A stretch of 64,000 nt of DNA from Pedobacter psychrodurus. GTDB lineage: Bacteria > Bacteroidota > Bacteroidia > Sphingobacteriales > Sphingobacteriaceae. Positions 48,125 through 56,816 of this stretch are shown one piece after another. Below the pieces are notes generated by a model, which was given only the letters and a program-made list of their open reading frames with translations, was not told the origin of the DNA and did no database searches. How positions within the stretch are numbered: position 1 is the first letter of the stretch; each line of letters starts with the position of its first letter. The position numbers and the translations under genes are program-made. Where the stretch lies: positions 97,782 to 161,781 of the forward strand of contig NZ_SJSO01000012.1 in assembly GCF_004331735.1 (NCBI RefSeq). The letters run 5' to 3'.

Positions 48125-49816
48125 CTACTTATTCAGGATGTGTTCCCGTTTAATCTTAAATTTTTTAATTTTTGAGTTGAGCGTTGTAGCTGGAATGTTT
48201 AAAATTTCTGCAGCCCCACCAATACCGGATATTTTGCCCTTACAGCGCTTTAGTATCGATAGGATATGGTCGCGCTCGTTCTCGTGGATGCTTTTTATTT
48301 TTTGCTCTTCTGTATGGTTAACCGCCTCATTTCTGTCGATTTTAGGGAGGTGGATCTCTTTTAATATGTTGCCGGATGTTAACAATATGCTCCGTTCAAT
48401 CAAGTGCTCCAGCTCTCTTATATTCCCAGGCCAGGGGTAGAGCATGAGTTTGTTCAATGCGCTTTTGGAAATGGCGTTTACCTGTCGCCCGGTTTTCATC
48501 GAAATACGCTCAATGAAGAATGCTGTGAGATGGGGGATATCATCCAATCTATCCCTTAATGGAGGGATGGAGATTGGAAATACGTTAAGCCTGTAATATA
48601 GATCGCTCCTGAAATTTCCTTTTTCTACCTCCTTTGATAAATTTCGGTTTGTTGCGGCAACAATTCTAACATTTGTTTTAATCACCTCCTTGCCACCAAT
48701 ACGCTCAATTTCTTTTTCCTGTAAGGCGCGGAGCAGTTTTACCTGAAGTTCTAATGAAAGTTCACCAATTTCATCCAGAAAAAGTGTTCCATTATGTGCC
48801 AGTTCAAACTTGCCAATCCGACGTTCTGTTGCACCTGTAAAACTTCCTTTTTCATGACCGAAAAGTTCACTTTCGGCTAGGCTAGCAGGTATTGCGGCGC
48901 AATTAATTTTAACCATCAGCTCATTGTGGCGAAGAGAAGAGTTGTGTACCGCCCTTGCAATGAGCTCTTTTCCTGTTCCGGTTTCACCAATGATCAGTAC
49001 AGTGCTATCGGTGGTTGCCACAGCATCAATCAGGTGAAAAATGCTTTTTAATGACTGGCTCTGTCCAATGACCTCAGTATGGTTATATTTATGTTGGATT
49101 TCTTCTTGCAGGTAACTTTTTTCGTCTTCTAATTTTTGTTTGTATTCATTGATTTCTACAAGCTGCTGTTCAATTTTTTCGTTTGCCAGGATGTTCGATA
49201 TCGCAATCGAAATTTGTAGCGAAATGCCCTGAAGTAAATCAAAATAAATGTTCGATAATGAATTTGCGTTTTTAGTGTAGAGGTAAAAGAAACCGATACA
49301 TGCTGATCTATCGGTCATTTTTAGGCCGATCATTTCTTTGATGCCTTTGTTGTGCCAAAATTCCAACCACGCAGGCGCATCAGCCCATGTTAAAACCTCT
49401 TCAACATTGAAAACGATTGGTTTTTCAGATGAAATCATCGCCCTGCACATGCCATCATCGAGCGTGTATTTTTCTGAAGCTTTTGGTGCAATACCTGCCG
49501 TTTTAAGAAAATCTTCTTTTTGGTTGTAGATGAAAGCGCTGTGCGTTGCCTGGTCATCATTAATTAAACAGATGACAAAATCATCAAAATCAAATAGTTT
49601 TTTTAGTTTTTGATCGATGACGTCGAACAAATCAAGTTTGTTGCGTATAGAGGCGATTGAGTTACTTAAGGATAACAGTACTGCATTTTCTCTTTCTTTC
49701 TGCTCAAGTTTTTTAAGCAGTAAGGCGTTTTCATTTTCAAGAATTAAAGTTCCGTTGGTGTTTGGCGAAGTATTTTTTGTGTTTCGAACTTCAGACAGAT
49801 TACCCGTGCTTTCCAT
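48125..49816 (-). CDS. Sigma-54 activator with GAF sensor domain
   Basis: A 563-residue activator without receiver. Residues about 45-205 are a GAF-like domain (LLSLSNSIASIRNKLDLFDV, DDFVICLINDD, IGLKMTDRSACIGFFYLYTK), then a coiled coil to about 235, AAA+ core (GETGTGKE near 275, GSFTGA loop near 322, GTLFLDEIGELSLELQVK, RSDLYYRLNVFPISIPPL) and Fis-type HTH GGAAEILNIPATTLNSKIKK. GAF-linked activators often sense a small molecule directly, so this one may respond to a ligand while its two neighbours respond to phosphorylation. First gene of the minus-strand regulatory operon, divergent from the stress operon. Confidence 0.92.
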   Translation of the reverse strand: MESTGNLSEVRNTKNTSPNTNGTLILENENALLLKKLEQKERENAVLLSLSNSIASIRNKLDLFDVIDQKLKKLFDFDDFVICLINDDQATHSAFIYNQKEDFLKTAGIAPKASEKYTLDDGMCRAMISSEKPIVFNVEEVLTWADAPAWLEFWHNKGIKEMIGLKMTDRSACIGFFYLYTKNANSLSNIYFDLLQGISLQISIAISNILANEKIEQQLVEINEYKQKLEDEKSYLQEEIQHKYNHTEVIGQSQSLKSIFHLIDAVATTDSTVLIIGETGTGKELIARAVHNSSLRHNELMVKINCAAIPASLAESELFGHEKGSFTGATERRIGKFELAHNGTLFLDEIGELSLELQVKLLRALQEKEIERIGGKEVIKTNVRIVAATNRNLSKEVEKGNFRSDLYYRLNVFPISIPPLRDRLDDIPHLTAFFIERISMKTGRQVNAISKSALNKLMLYPWPGNIRELEHLIERSILLTSGNILKEIHLPKIDRNEAVNHTEEQKIKSIHENERDHILSILKRCKGKISGIGGAAEILNIPATTLNSKIKKFKIKREHILNK

Positions 49817-50136
49817 GTAGCTAAGGTAGGGTTTATAAAATTAATTAATGACTAATGTGATGTAATATGTGTAACGCTATTTCGTTAGTTAATTTTTTTA
49901 TTGTTTGATTATCAATATTTTATATTGTTTTTTGAAATAATATATTTTTTGAATTATTTCGTTATTATGTGTGCTACACCAGCCGAGATTGTATAATCCT
50001 CGTAACGTCCTGCTGAATTTATTTTATCAGTATTTTTTATTGTGTTAAGGCCTAATAGCTACTTCGTAGTCAGCATCTTTTCCAGTTGTAAACAGAGGCT
50101 GTAATAAATTACTATTGGCAAATTCCTAAAATAGGT

Positions 50137-50233
50137 CGTCATTGCGAGGAGGAACGACGAAGCAATCTTTTCTGTTCGCAAGTCCTGCTGTAAAGATTGC
50201 TTCGTCGGCTGAAAAAGCCTTCTCGCAATGACG
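50137..50233. repeat. Intergenic inverted-repeat (REP-like) element
   Basis: Perfect outer arms CGTCATTGCGAG (50137-50148) and complement (50222-50233), and inner 15-bp arms GACGAAGCAATCTTT (50156-50170) and complement (50192-50206), around a 21-base loop. It would fold into a long hairpin and lies in the divergent control region. Confidence 0.75.
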
Positions 50234-50422
50234 ATGCCCCTAAGGGAATCAAATACGCACCCAACTCCGTGCCTTTGTGTTTTCCTCCGTTTTCTCTGTG
50301 GTTAAAAAACGCATAGCTTCCCATTGCGGTTAAAAAAACTAAAATTCGTAAATCAACGATATATGGTTAATCGTAATTCCTGTTATTTTATTTAAGTTGT
50401 TGATATTTAGTTGTTTAGTGTG

Positions 50423-50438
50423 TGGTATGTTTCTTGGA
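50423..50438 (+). promoter_or_regulatory. Possible sigma-54 promoter of the stress operon
   Basis: TGGTATGTTTCTTGGA has the GG-N10 spacing and matches the consensus TGGCACGNNNNTTGCA except at three bases (two C to T in the -24 part and C to G in the -12 pair). Transcription would start about 18 bases before ATG 50468. The -12 GG in place of GC weakens the call. Confidence 0.4.
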
Positions 50439-50467
50439 ACAGTGAGGGAAACAAAAAATACTTAAAT

Positions 50468-51100
50468 ATGAAACCATCACCAGACTTATTATCACCAGAA
50501 AATCACGCATTGGTATTAATCGATTTTGAGGGGCAAATGGCTTTTGCAACCAAAAGCATCTCCATTACCGAACTTCGTACCAATGTGGCCATTATTTGTG
50601 GCGCGTCTAAAATTTTTAACGTACCCACTATTGTAACTACAGTTGCTGAAGAATCGTTTTCAGGTCCTGTTTTTCCTGAAGTTGAGGCATTTTATCCTCA
50701 GGCTACGTCAAATTATATCGATAGAACTTCGATGAATACCTGGGAAGACGGACCCGCTTACCAGGCAATCACGGCAACAGGAAAAAAGAAACTTGTATTG
50801 GCTGGCCTTTGGACAGGCGTATGTATTGTTGGTCCGGCATTATCAGCCTTATCAGAGGGCTTCGACGTTTTCGTGATTACCGATGCCTGTGGCGATGTAA
50901 GCAATGAGGCACACGAACGTGCCATTCAGCGAATGGTACATGCAGGTGTGAAACCGGTAACTTCTGTGCAATATATTCTTGAGTTGCAAAGAGACTGGGC
51001 CAGAACCGAAACCTATGAGCCTGTAACCACTTTAATGAAAAAATATGGTGCAGGTTACGGTATCGGTATCCAGTATGCACACAAAATGATAAAACATTAA
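50468..51100 (+). CDS. Isochorismatase-fold cysteine hydrolase (YcaC-like)
   Basis: A 210-residue protein from ATG 50468; an upstream in-frame ATG at 50411 would overlap the promoter candidate and adds residues unlike the family. Asp19 (ALVLIDFEGQMAF) and Cys119 (AGLWTGVCIVGPALSAL) are two members of the Asp-Lys-Cys triad. At the third position I see NYIDRTSMNTW with an Arg, so the Lys is not certain. ITDACGDVSNEAHERAIQRM is typical of the YcaC branch, whose substrate is unknown. First gene of the 13-gene run; 18 bases separate it from the next gene. Confidence 0.85.
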   Translation: MKPSPDLLSPENHALVLIDFEGQMAFATKSISITELRTNVAIICGASKIFNVPTIVTTVAEESFSGPVFPEVEAFYPQATSNYIDRTSMNTWEDGPAYQAITATGKKKLVLAGLWTGVCIVGPALSALSEGFDVFVITDACGDVSNEAHERAIQRMVHAGVKPVTSVQYILELQRDWARTETYEPVTTLMKKYGAGYGIGIQYAHKMIKH

Positions 51101-51118
51101 TTCTCATTTAAGATAAAA

Positions 51119-52498
51119 ATGAAAATTGATTATCCCCGTTTCGCGATTATGGTGGTTACTTGCATTTGCTTTTTAACAGCAGCTGCATATAGCCAGAGCA
51201 TCAAGCTTATGCGCTACGATGAGGATTACAGTAATTTGAAAGATTCGGGCAGGAATTTCTACAACACCTTAAAGTTCCTGCCGCTTTCTGTAAATAAAAA
51301 AGTATACCTCAGTTTTGGCGGGGAGATCAGAGAAGAATACGGAGGCAAAATCAATGAAGACTGGATCAAAGATCAGGGTTTCAATTATTCTTTTTTACAA
51401 CGTTATTCGCTTTATGCCGATTTAAACATTGGAGAAAAACTGCGGTTTTTTGCTCAGGTAAACAGTGCGCTCGAAAACGGGAGTAAGTATGGACCTTCTC
51501 CGGTTGATGAAGACCAACTTGCAGTTCAAAATCTTTTCGCTGAATATAAAATACTAAAAGACTCATCAAACAAATTAGCTGTTCGGGTTGGCAGGCAGGA
51601 AATTAATTATGGTTCGGGCAGGTTAATTTCGGTAAGAGAGGGTACAACCGTTCGGCAATATTTTACTGGAGCCAAAGTGATGTATGCAACCCCGCGATTT
51701 TCACTCGATGCATTCGTTTTAGCAGCCGATGAAGTTAATTTTGGAGTATTTGATAACCACCCAAGTCACCAGGCAAACCTTTGGGGCGCTTACTCCAACC
51801 TCAATATTCAAAAAGGAGGAAACTTCGATTTCTACTACTTAGGAATTAGTCGCGATAATGCTGAATTTGAGGAAGGCATGGCAAAAGAACTGCGGCATAC
51901 TTTAGCTACCCGATATTGGAAAAGTGGTGGCGGTTTTATCTATAATATAGAAGCTGCCTACCAGTTCGGGAAATTTGGAAATGGCAATATCAATGCCTGG
52001 ACAATGGCCCTTGAATTTGGTTATACCTTCGAAAAAACCAAATTTAAACCTTCTGTTAATTTGCGGAACGACTACATCTCAGGAGATCAGAAAGCTGGAG
52101 ACGGAAAATTGCAAACTTTTAATCCATTGTATCCAAAAGGAGGTTATTTTGGGTTTAATCCACTCATCGGTCCATCAAACTTAATTGATTTGCATCCTTA
52201 CTTAACCCTTACCATAACGGATAAATTAGGTGTACAGGCTGATGTTGTTCTTAATTGGAGGTACGCTATAAGCGACGGGATTTATCGTCCGAGCGGAAAT
52301 TATAACACCGCAGGCTCAATTTCCGATCATCGCTTTATCGGTACCACTTATCTGCTCAGTGCAGATTATAAATTCAATAACAACCTCTCATTGAGTTGTG
52401 GGGGGCAATATTTCAGGTTGGGTGATTTTATAAAAGATATCGTACCGCTCTGGGACAATTCAAAGTTTTTTAATGCTCAGGTATCATACAAATTTTAA
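51119..52498 (+). CDS. Alginate-export-like outer-membrane beta-barrel protein
   Basis: A 459-residue protein with a Sec signal (ends AAAYSQSIKLM). The rest is barrel-like: alternating hydrophobic/aromatic strands (KVYLSFGGEIREEYG, FNYSFLQRYSLYADLNIG, KLAVRVGRQEINYGSGRLIS, FDFYYLGISRD) and a C-terminal strand ending in Phe (FFNAQVSYKF). The pattern fits the alginate_exp family, monomeric outer-membrane porins for acidic or small molecules. No alginate genes are nearby, so here it probably acts as a channel for a substrate handled by this operon. The start ATG follows the upstream stop by 18 bases. Confidence 0.8.
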   Translation: MKIDYPRFAIMVVTCICFLTAAAYSQSIKLMRYDEDYSNLKDSGRNFYNTLKFLPLSVNKKVYLSFGGEIREEYGGKINEDWIKDQGFNYSFLQRYSLYADLNIGEKLRFFAQVNSALENGSKYGPSPVDEDQLAVQNLFAEYKILKDSSNKLAVRVGRQEINYGSGRLISVREGTTVRQYFTGAKVMYATPRFSLDAFVLAADEVNFGVFDNHPSHQANLWGAYSNLNIQKGGNFDFYYLGISRDNAEFEEGMAKELRHTLATRYWKSGGGFIYNIEAAYQFGKFGNGNINAWTMALEFGYTFEKTKFKPSVNLRNDYISGDQKAGDGKLQTFNPLYPKGGYFGFNPLIGPSNLIDLHPYLTLTITDKLGVQADVVLNWRYAISDGIYRPSGNYNTAGSISDHRFIGTTYLLSADYKFNNNLSLSCGGQYFRLGDFIKDIVPLWDNSKFFNAQVSYKF

Positions 52499-52508
52499 AC
52501 ATAAGAAA

Positions 52509-53249
52509 ATGAAAAACAACTTCACTAAACAATCAAAATCTGCGTTCCAAAACATCAGGATAGCGATAATAATATTTTCAGTATTTGTTACAGGAACGGC
52601 ATTTGCGCAAACTACCACGGCACTGGGAACAGCCAAAATTTGGGGCACAGTTGATGGAATTGCCATCGAAGGTATAGTTCAGGGGCCATCGGCGCAGGTT
52701 AGCGATTTGCAGATTGCCTGTGTTTTCGAATACACCGAAGGCGATATTTTTAATTCTCCACCCGCACTTCCGCCTGCCTTAAATGGTTTGGTACACTTAG
52801 ATCAGGATATGAAAGGTTTGATCACCGAAATCCGTAAAAGCGGGAAATTTCTTGGTCACGCTAACGAAACGATCTTAATTTCTCCACCAAAAGGTACCAT
52901 AGGTGGTAAACGCCTGCTTTTAATTGGACTTGGCGATCGGAATAAATTTACACCAGATTTAATGACCGGAGTAGGTAGCATCGCAATGAGAGAAGCGCTT
53001 AAACTTGATGTAAACAATTTTTCTTTTGCAAGCGACTTAAAAGATGCAGGGATCGACTCGCCAACCGCATTGGTTGCCGGCAATGTAGTGAAAGGTGTTT
53101 TCGAAGCTTACAGAACCCAAACGTGGTTAAAAGAAAAGAACATGGCAACCTTTAAACCGTTAGCGAAAGTGATCCTTCTTGCTGGGCCGGCATTTTTTAC
53201 AACTGCGGGAGAAGGCATCCAGGAAGCAATTGCTGCTATTAAAAATTAA
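52509..53249 (+). CDS. Exported stand-alone peptidase M17 N-terminal domain protein
   Basis: A 246-residue protein with a signal peptide (VFVTGTAFAQTT). ATG 52509 is chosen because the longer frame from 52473 overlaps the upstream gene. The mature part resembles the N-terminal macro-like domain of leucyl aminopeptidases (VSDLQIACVFEYTEGD, GKRLLLIGLGDRNKFTPDLM, AGPAFFTTAGEGIQEAIAAI), but no C-terminal catalytic M17 domain with its metal motifs follows. It is therefore not a peptidase; the domain may bind a ligand or nucleotide-like molecule in the periplasm. Ten bases after the porin gene, 35 before the amidohydrolase gene. Confidence 0.75.
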   Translation: MKNNFTKQSKSAFQNIRIAIIIFSVFVTGTAFAQTTTALGTAKIWGTVDGIAIEGIVQGPSAQVSDLQIACVFEYTEGDIFNSPPALPPALNGLVHLDQDMKGLITEIRKSGKFLGHANETILISPPKGTIGGKRLLLIGLGDRNKFTPDLMTGVGSIAMREALKLDVNNFSFASDLKDAGIDSPTALVAGNVVKGVFEAYRTQTWLKEKNMATFKPLAKVILLAGPAFFTTAGEGIQEAIAAIKN

Positions 53250-53284
53250 GATTTCAAATGGTTTAAATACCTAAAAAAAATACT

Positions 53285-55177
53285 ATGGATGCAGATATAA
53301 TTTTATTTAATGGCAAGGTACATACCATTGCCAAACAGAAGGAAGAAATAACAGCCGTTGCCATTAAAAACGGGAAGTTCATCGCTGTTGGTAGTGATAG
53401 CGACATTATGAATTTTTCGGGTTCTGCTACAAGGTTAATTGACCTGAGCAAAAAGCGGGTAGTTCCTGGAATTAACGACTCCCATATTCATTTAATCCGC
53501 GGTGGATTAAATTTCAACCTGGAATTACGTTGGGATGGTGTTCCATCATTGGCCGATGCCTTTCGCATGCTTAAAGATCAGGTAGATATTACACCATCGC
53601 CACAATGGGTGCGCGTAGTAGGTGGCTGGTCGGAATTTCAGTTTGCCGAAAGAAGAATGCCTACACTGGAAGAAATAAATGCCATTGCGCCCGAAACGCC
53701 TGTCTTTATCCTCCATTTGTACGACCGTGCTTTTATGAACCGTGCTGCGCTTAAAGCCGTTGGGTATACAAAAGACACACCTGCGCCTCCGGGTGGAGAA
53801 ATCCAGAGAGATGCAAACGGAGAGCCTACGGGATTGATTATCGCGAGCCCGAATGCGATGATTTTATATTCTACTCTGGCAAAAGGCCCGAAACTTTCTT
53901 ACGAACATCAGGTAAATTCTACCCGTCATTTTATGACAGAACTGAACCGTTTTGGCATTACCAGTGTGATTGATGCTGGTGGAGGTTTTCAAAACTTTCC
54001 TGACGATTATAAAGTGGTAAATGAATTGAACGAACAAAAACAACTTACCGTTCGCATTGCCTACAACTTGTTTACCCAACGCCCGAAACAGGAATTTGAG
54101 GATTTTGATAACTGGACCAATACGGTAAAACTTTATCAGGGTGATGATATGTACCGTCATAACGGGGCAGGTGAGATGCTGGTTTTCTCGGCAGCCGATT
54201 TCGAAGATTTTCTTCAGCCAAGGCCAGACCTCTCAGATAATATGGAGCCAGAACTGGAACGTGTGGTGCGTTTACTGGTTGAAAAAAGATGGCCATTTAG
54301 GCTTCATGCCACTTACAACGAAAGTATCGGCAGGTTTTTAAATGTATTTGAAAAGGTAGATAAGGATATTCCTTTTGCTGGCCTGCCATGGATATTCGAC
54401 CATGCCGAAACCATCGATGAAAAAAATATTGAACGTGTAAAAGCATTGGGTGGGGGTATTGCGATTCAAAGCAGGATGGCTTATCAGGGCGAATATTTCA
54501 CCGAACGTTATGGCGCAAAAGCCGCGCTACAAACGCCACCTATAAAAAAGATGCTCGAAATGGAAGTTCCTGTTGGCGGTGGTTCTGATGCCACACGCGT
54601 AAGCAGTTACAATCCATGGGTTTCGATGTTCTGGTTAACCGCTGGTAAAACAGTTGGTGGCTTAAAAATCTACAGTGAAGAAACCGTTTTGTCAAGGGAA
54701 ACTGCTTTAGAACTGTACACCAGAGGCAGTGCCTGGTTTTCGAACGAACAGCAAAAGAAAGGGGATATCGAAGTGGGTATGTTGGCCGATTTAGCCGTTT
54801 TAAATCACGATTACTTCCAGGTTGACGATGAGCAGATCAAAAGCATCGAATCTGATTTAACCCTAGTTGACGGCAAAATTGTGTATGCAAAAGGCGATTT
54901 CTCATCATTCTCACCACCAAAAATCCCAATTCTGCCAGACTGGTCGCCAACTAAGAGTTATAACGGATATTATTCTCCAGCAACCCATAAAGCAGATCAA
55001 CAGGGAAAAACAAAAGGTGCAAACGGAGCCGATTCGGTGTTAGCGATGGTGCACTCTTGCGTTGGCAGCTGTAATGTACACAACCACAATCACGATGCAG
55101 TGAGGACCAGTAACCTTCCTGTAAATAATTATACCGCATTTTGGGGCGCACTGGGCTGCTCATGCTTTGCTTTTTAA
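53285..55177 (+). CDS. Amidohydrolase family protein (YtcJ-like) with Cys/His-rich tail
   Basis: A 630-residue amidohydrolase_3 protein without signal peptide. Metal-site motif INDSHIHLIRGG near 73, an early composite-sheet part (DADIILFNGKVHTIAKQKEE), a His in RLHATYNES near 340, HAETID near 377 and GSDATRVSSYNPW near 438. It ends with about 60 residues outside the fold containing VHSCVGSCNVHNHNHD and LGCSCFAF, a compact set of four Cys and several His, probably a metal-binding or redox tail. Family members hydrolyse exocyclic amides or related C-N bonds; the substrate is unknown. DoxX starts 2 bases after the stop. Confidence 0.85.
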   Translation: MDADIILFNGKVHTIAKQKEEITAVAIKNGKFIAVGSDSDIMNFSGSATRLIDLSKKRVVPGINDSHIHLIRGGLNFNLELRWDGVPSLADAFRMLKDQVDITPSPQWVRVVGGWSEFQFAERRMPTLEEINAIAPETPVFILHLYDRAFMNRAALKAVGYTKDTPAPPGGEIQRDANGEPTGLIIASPNAMILYSTLAKGPKLSYEHQVNSTRHFMTELNRFGITSVIDAGGGFQNFPDDYKVVNELNEQKQLTVRIAYNLFTQRPKQEFEDFDNWTNTVKLYQGDDMYRHNGAGEMLVFSAADFEDFLQPRPDLSDNMEPELERVVRLLVEKRWPFRLHATYNESIGRFLNVFEKVDKDIPFAGLPWIFDHAETIDEKNIERVKALGGGIAIQSRMAYQGEYFTERYGAKAALQTPPIKKMLEMEVPVGGGSDATRVSSYNPWVSMFWLTAGKTVGGLKIYSEETVLSRETALELYTRGSAWFSNEQQKKGDIEVGMLADLAVLNHDYFQVDDEQIKSIESDLTLVDGKIVYAKGDFSSFSPPKIPILPDWSPTKSYNGYYSPATHKADQQGKTKGANGADSVLAMVHSCVGSCNVHNHNHDAVRTSNLPVNNYTAFWGALGCSCFAF

Positions 55178-55179
55178 CC

Positions 55180-55614
55180 ATGGAAAATATCATCAAATAC
55201 CTGTTATATTCTGATTTGGGATCAGACCTTAACAACTGGGCGGTACTCATTTTCAGGGTACTGCTCATGCTCGAACTCTTCAGGGTTCATGGAATGAAAA
55301 AGTTCCGTGTTCAAAATGGAGAAAAGGAGCATGTGCCGAATCCTTTGGGTTTGCCCGATAAACTAAATGGCTTGGTGGCTACATTTTCTGATACCATTGT
55401 GCCATTTCTCGTTGCCATAGGTTTCGGAACAAGGCTTTTCCTTCTGCCATCTATAGGCGTAACGGCAATCGGTTACTTTGTAGTACACAGAAAAGATTCG
55501 ATTGAGGTGCGCGATGTGCCCTACATGTATACATTGGCCATGCTCTTTTTATGTGCCGTTGGTGCCGGAACTTATTCAATAGATTATTATTTAATCAACA
55601 CTTTCTTTAATTAA
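55180..55614 (+). CDS. DoxX family membrane protein
   Basis: A 144-residue inner-membrane protein with four hydrophobic segments (about 17-36, 66-85, 86-101, 116-138) and a DoxX-type first part (WAVLIFRVLLMLELFRVHGM). ATG 55180 follows the amidohydrolase stop by 2 bases; a longer frame from 55141 overlaps it. DoxX-like proteins often accompany oxidative or electrophile-stress genes. In Bacillus subtilis the DoxX-like MhqP lies beside the dioxygenase MhqO, whose likely relative is encoded further down this run. Confidence 0.85.
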   Translation: MENIIKYLLYSDLGSDLNNWAVLIFRVLLMLELFRVHGMKKFRVQNGEKEHVPNPLGLPDKLNGLVATFSDTIVPFLVAIGFGTRLFLLPSIGVTAIGYFVVHRKDSIEVRDVPYMYTLAMLFLCAVGAGTYSIDYYLINTFFN

Positions 55615-55638
55615 TATACAAATCAAAATAACAAAACA

Positions 55639-56112
55639 ATGGAAGCTAAAATTGGAATCAGCGCAGATAACCTTGCAGAGGTTGCACATTCATTAAGCAA
55701 AATTCTTGCAGATGAATACGTTTTATACACCAAAACGCGTAAAGCACACTGGAATGTAGAAGGACCAGATTTTTACAACAAACACAAGTTCTTTGAAGAA
55801 CAATACACCCAATTGGAAGATATTGTGGATGAAGTTGCAGAACGGATCCGTAAACTAGGCCATTTTGCACCAGCATCGCTTAAACAATTCCTGGAGTTAA
55901 CACACTTAACAGAAGACGATCGTGGTAAAAACGATGCCCCAACCTACATCAAAATGTTGCTTGCCGATCACGAGAGTATTTTAATTCACTTAAGAGAAAA
56001 CATCGACAATTATGCTGGTGCATTGAAAGATGCCGGAACAAGCGATTACATTACAGGCTTAATGGAAACACACGAAACCATGGCCTGGATGTTAAGGGCT
56101 CATTTATCATAA
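55639..56112 (+). CDS. dps: Dps-family DNA-protection ferritin
   Basis: A 157-residue, full-length Dps. The inter-subunit ferroxidase motif is present: KAHWNVEGPDFYNKHKFFEE near 34-53 and DIVDEVAERIRKLG near 60-73, with the conserved His, Asp and Glu. Dps oxidises ferrous iron with hydrogen peroxide and shields DNA during starvation or oxidative stress. The N-terminal tail is short with few Lys, so direct DNA binding may be weak. It is placed in the middle of the run, 24 bases after DoxX and 12 before YoaK. Confidence 0.93.
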   Translation: MEAKIGISADNLAEVAHSLSKILADEYVLYTKTRKAHWNVEGPDFYNKHKFFEEQYTQLEDIVDEVAERIRKLGHFAPASLKQFLELTHLTEDDRGKNDAPTYIKMLLADHESILIHLRENIDNYAGALKDAGTSDYITGLMETHETMAWMLRAHLS

Positions 56113-56124
56113 AACAAAAGCAAA

Positions 56125-56814
56125 ATGGAAGAAAAACAGAACAATATCTGGTTTGTAACCCTTGTGTTGACCATTATAGCTGGTTATTGTGATACGATTA
56201 CCTTTGTTGCTGCTGACAAAATTTTCTCTGCACACGTTACAGGCAACTTTATTGTATTCGCTTATCAAATGATTAAAGGCTCTGATGGTGATGCATGGAT
56301 CAAGCTGCTAACTTTCCCAATATTTATGCTCTCGGTTATGGCTGGTGGCTGGATATCGGCGAGATTTTCGAACAGGCATTTTCTGCTTTTATGCGAGGGG
56401 ATTATCCTTTTGGTTGGCGGGGCAATTGCATATTCGCTCGGCTATATCGATAATGGAGAAATCACCTGGCCCATGTATCTGGTTACCATGATTGTTGTTT
56501 TCGCCATGGGTCTGCAAAATGCATTCGGGAAACTTTTTGTAAAGGAAACCTATGGGCCAACAACCATGATGACGGGTAATGTAACCCAGTTTGCACTCGA
56601 TATCAGGTCTTTTTGCAATTCTGGTTTTAAAAACGCTGATTTCCTTTCGGGGATAAACAAAGGACTGATCACGCTTGGTGGCTTTTTAACCGGATGTCTG
56701 CTTGGCGCCTGGGTTGGGCAGCTTTTTGGTTTGGTTGGTATCGTGTTACCCGGTATCGCAATGGTTGTCTGCTATTACAGCACAAAACCAAGCGTAAACG
56801 ATGTTAAGCTTTAA
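56125..56814 (+). CDS. YoaK/DUF1275 family membrane protein
   Basis: A 229-residue protein with six predicted membrane segments and the DUF1275 pattern: TIIAGYCDTITFVAADKIFS near the start, AHVTGNFIVFAYQ, and a second half-repeat NAFGKLFVKETYGPTTMMTG. The family is widespread but its transport or signalling role is unknown. Two bases separate its stop from the next start codon, so translation is probably coupled. Confidence 0.88.
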   Translation: MEEKQNNIWFVTLVLTIIAGYCDTITFVAADKIFSAHVTGNFIVFAYQMIKGSDGDAWIKLLTFPIFMLSVMAGGWISARFSNRHFLLLCEGIILLVGGAIAYSLGYIDNGEITWPMYLVTMIVVFAMGLQNAFGKLFVKETYGPTTMMTGNVTQFALDIRSFCNSGFKNADFLSGINKGLITLGGFLTGCLLGAWVGQLFGLVGIVLPGIAMVVCYYSTKPSVNDVKL

Positions 56815-56816
56815 AC

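Larger units (their letters stand above)
49817..50467. promoter_or_regulatory. Divergent control region of regulators and stress operon
   Basis: 651 A/T-rich bases. CGCTATTTCGTTA is at 49875-49887 and AATTATTTCGTTA at 49952-49964, variants of the element found twice at 39.2-39.4 kb. A repeat with long inverted arms is at 50137-50233, a 28-bp block shared with 39151-39178 is at 50392-50419, and a possible sigma-54 promoter is at 50423-50438. No gene is credible here. Confidence 0.5.
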
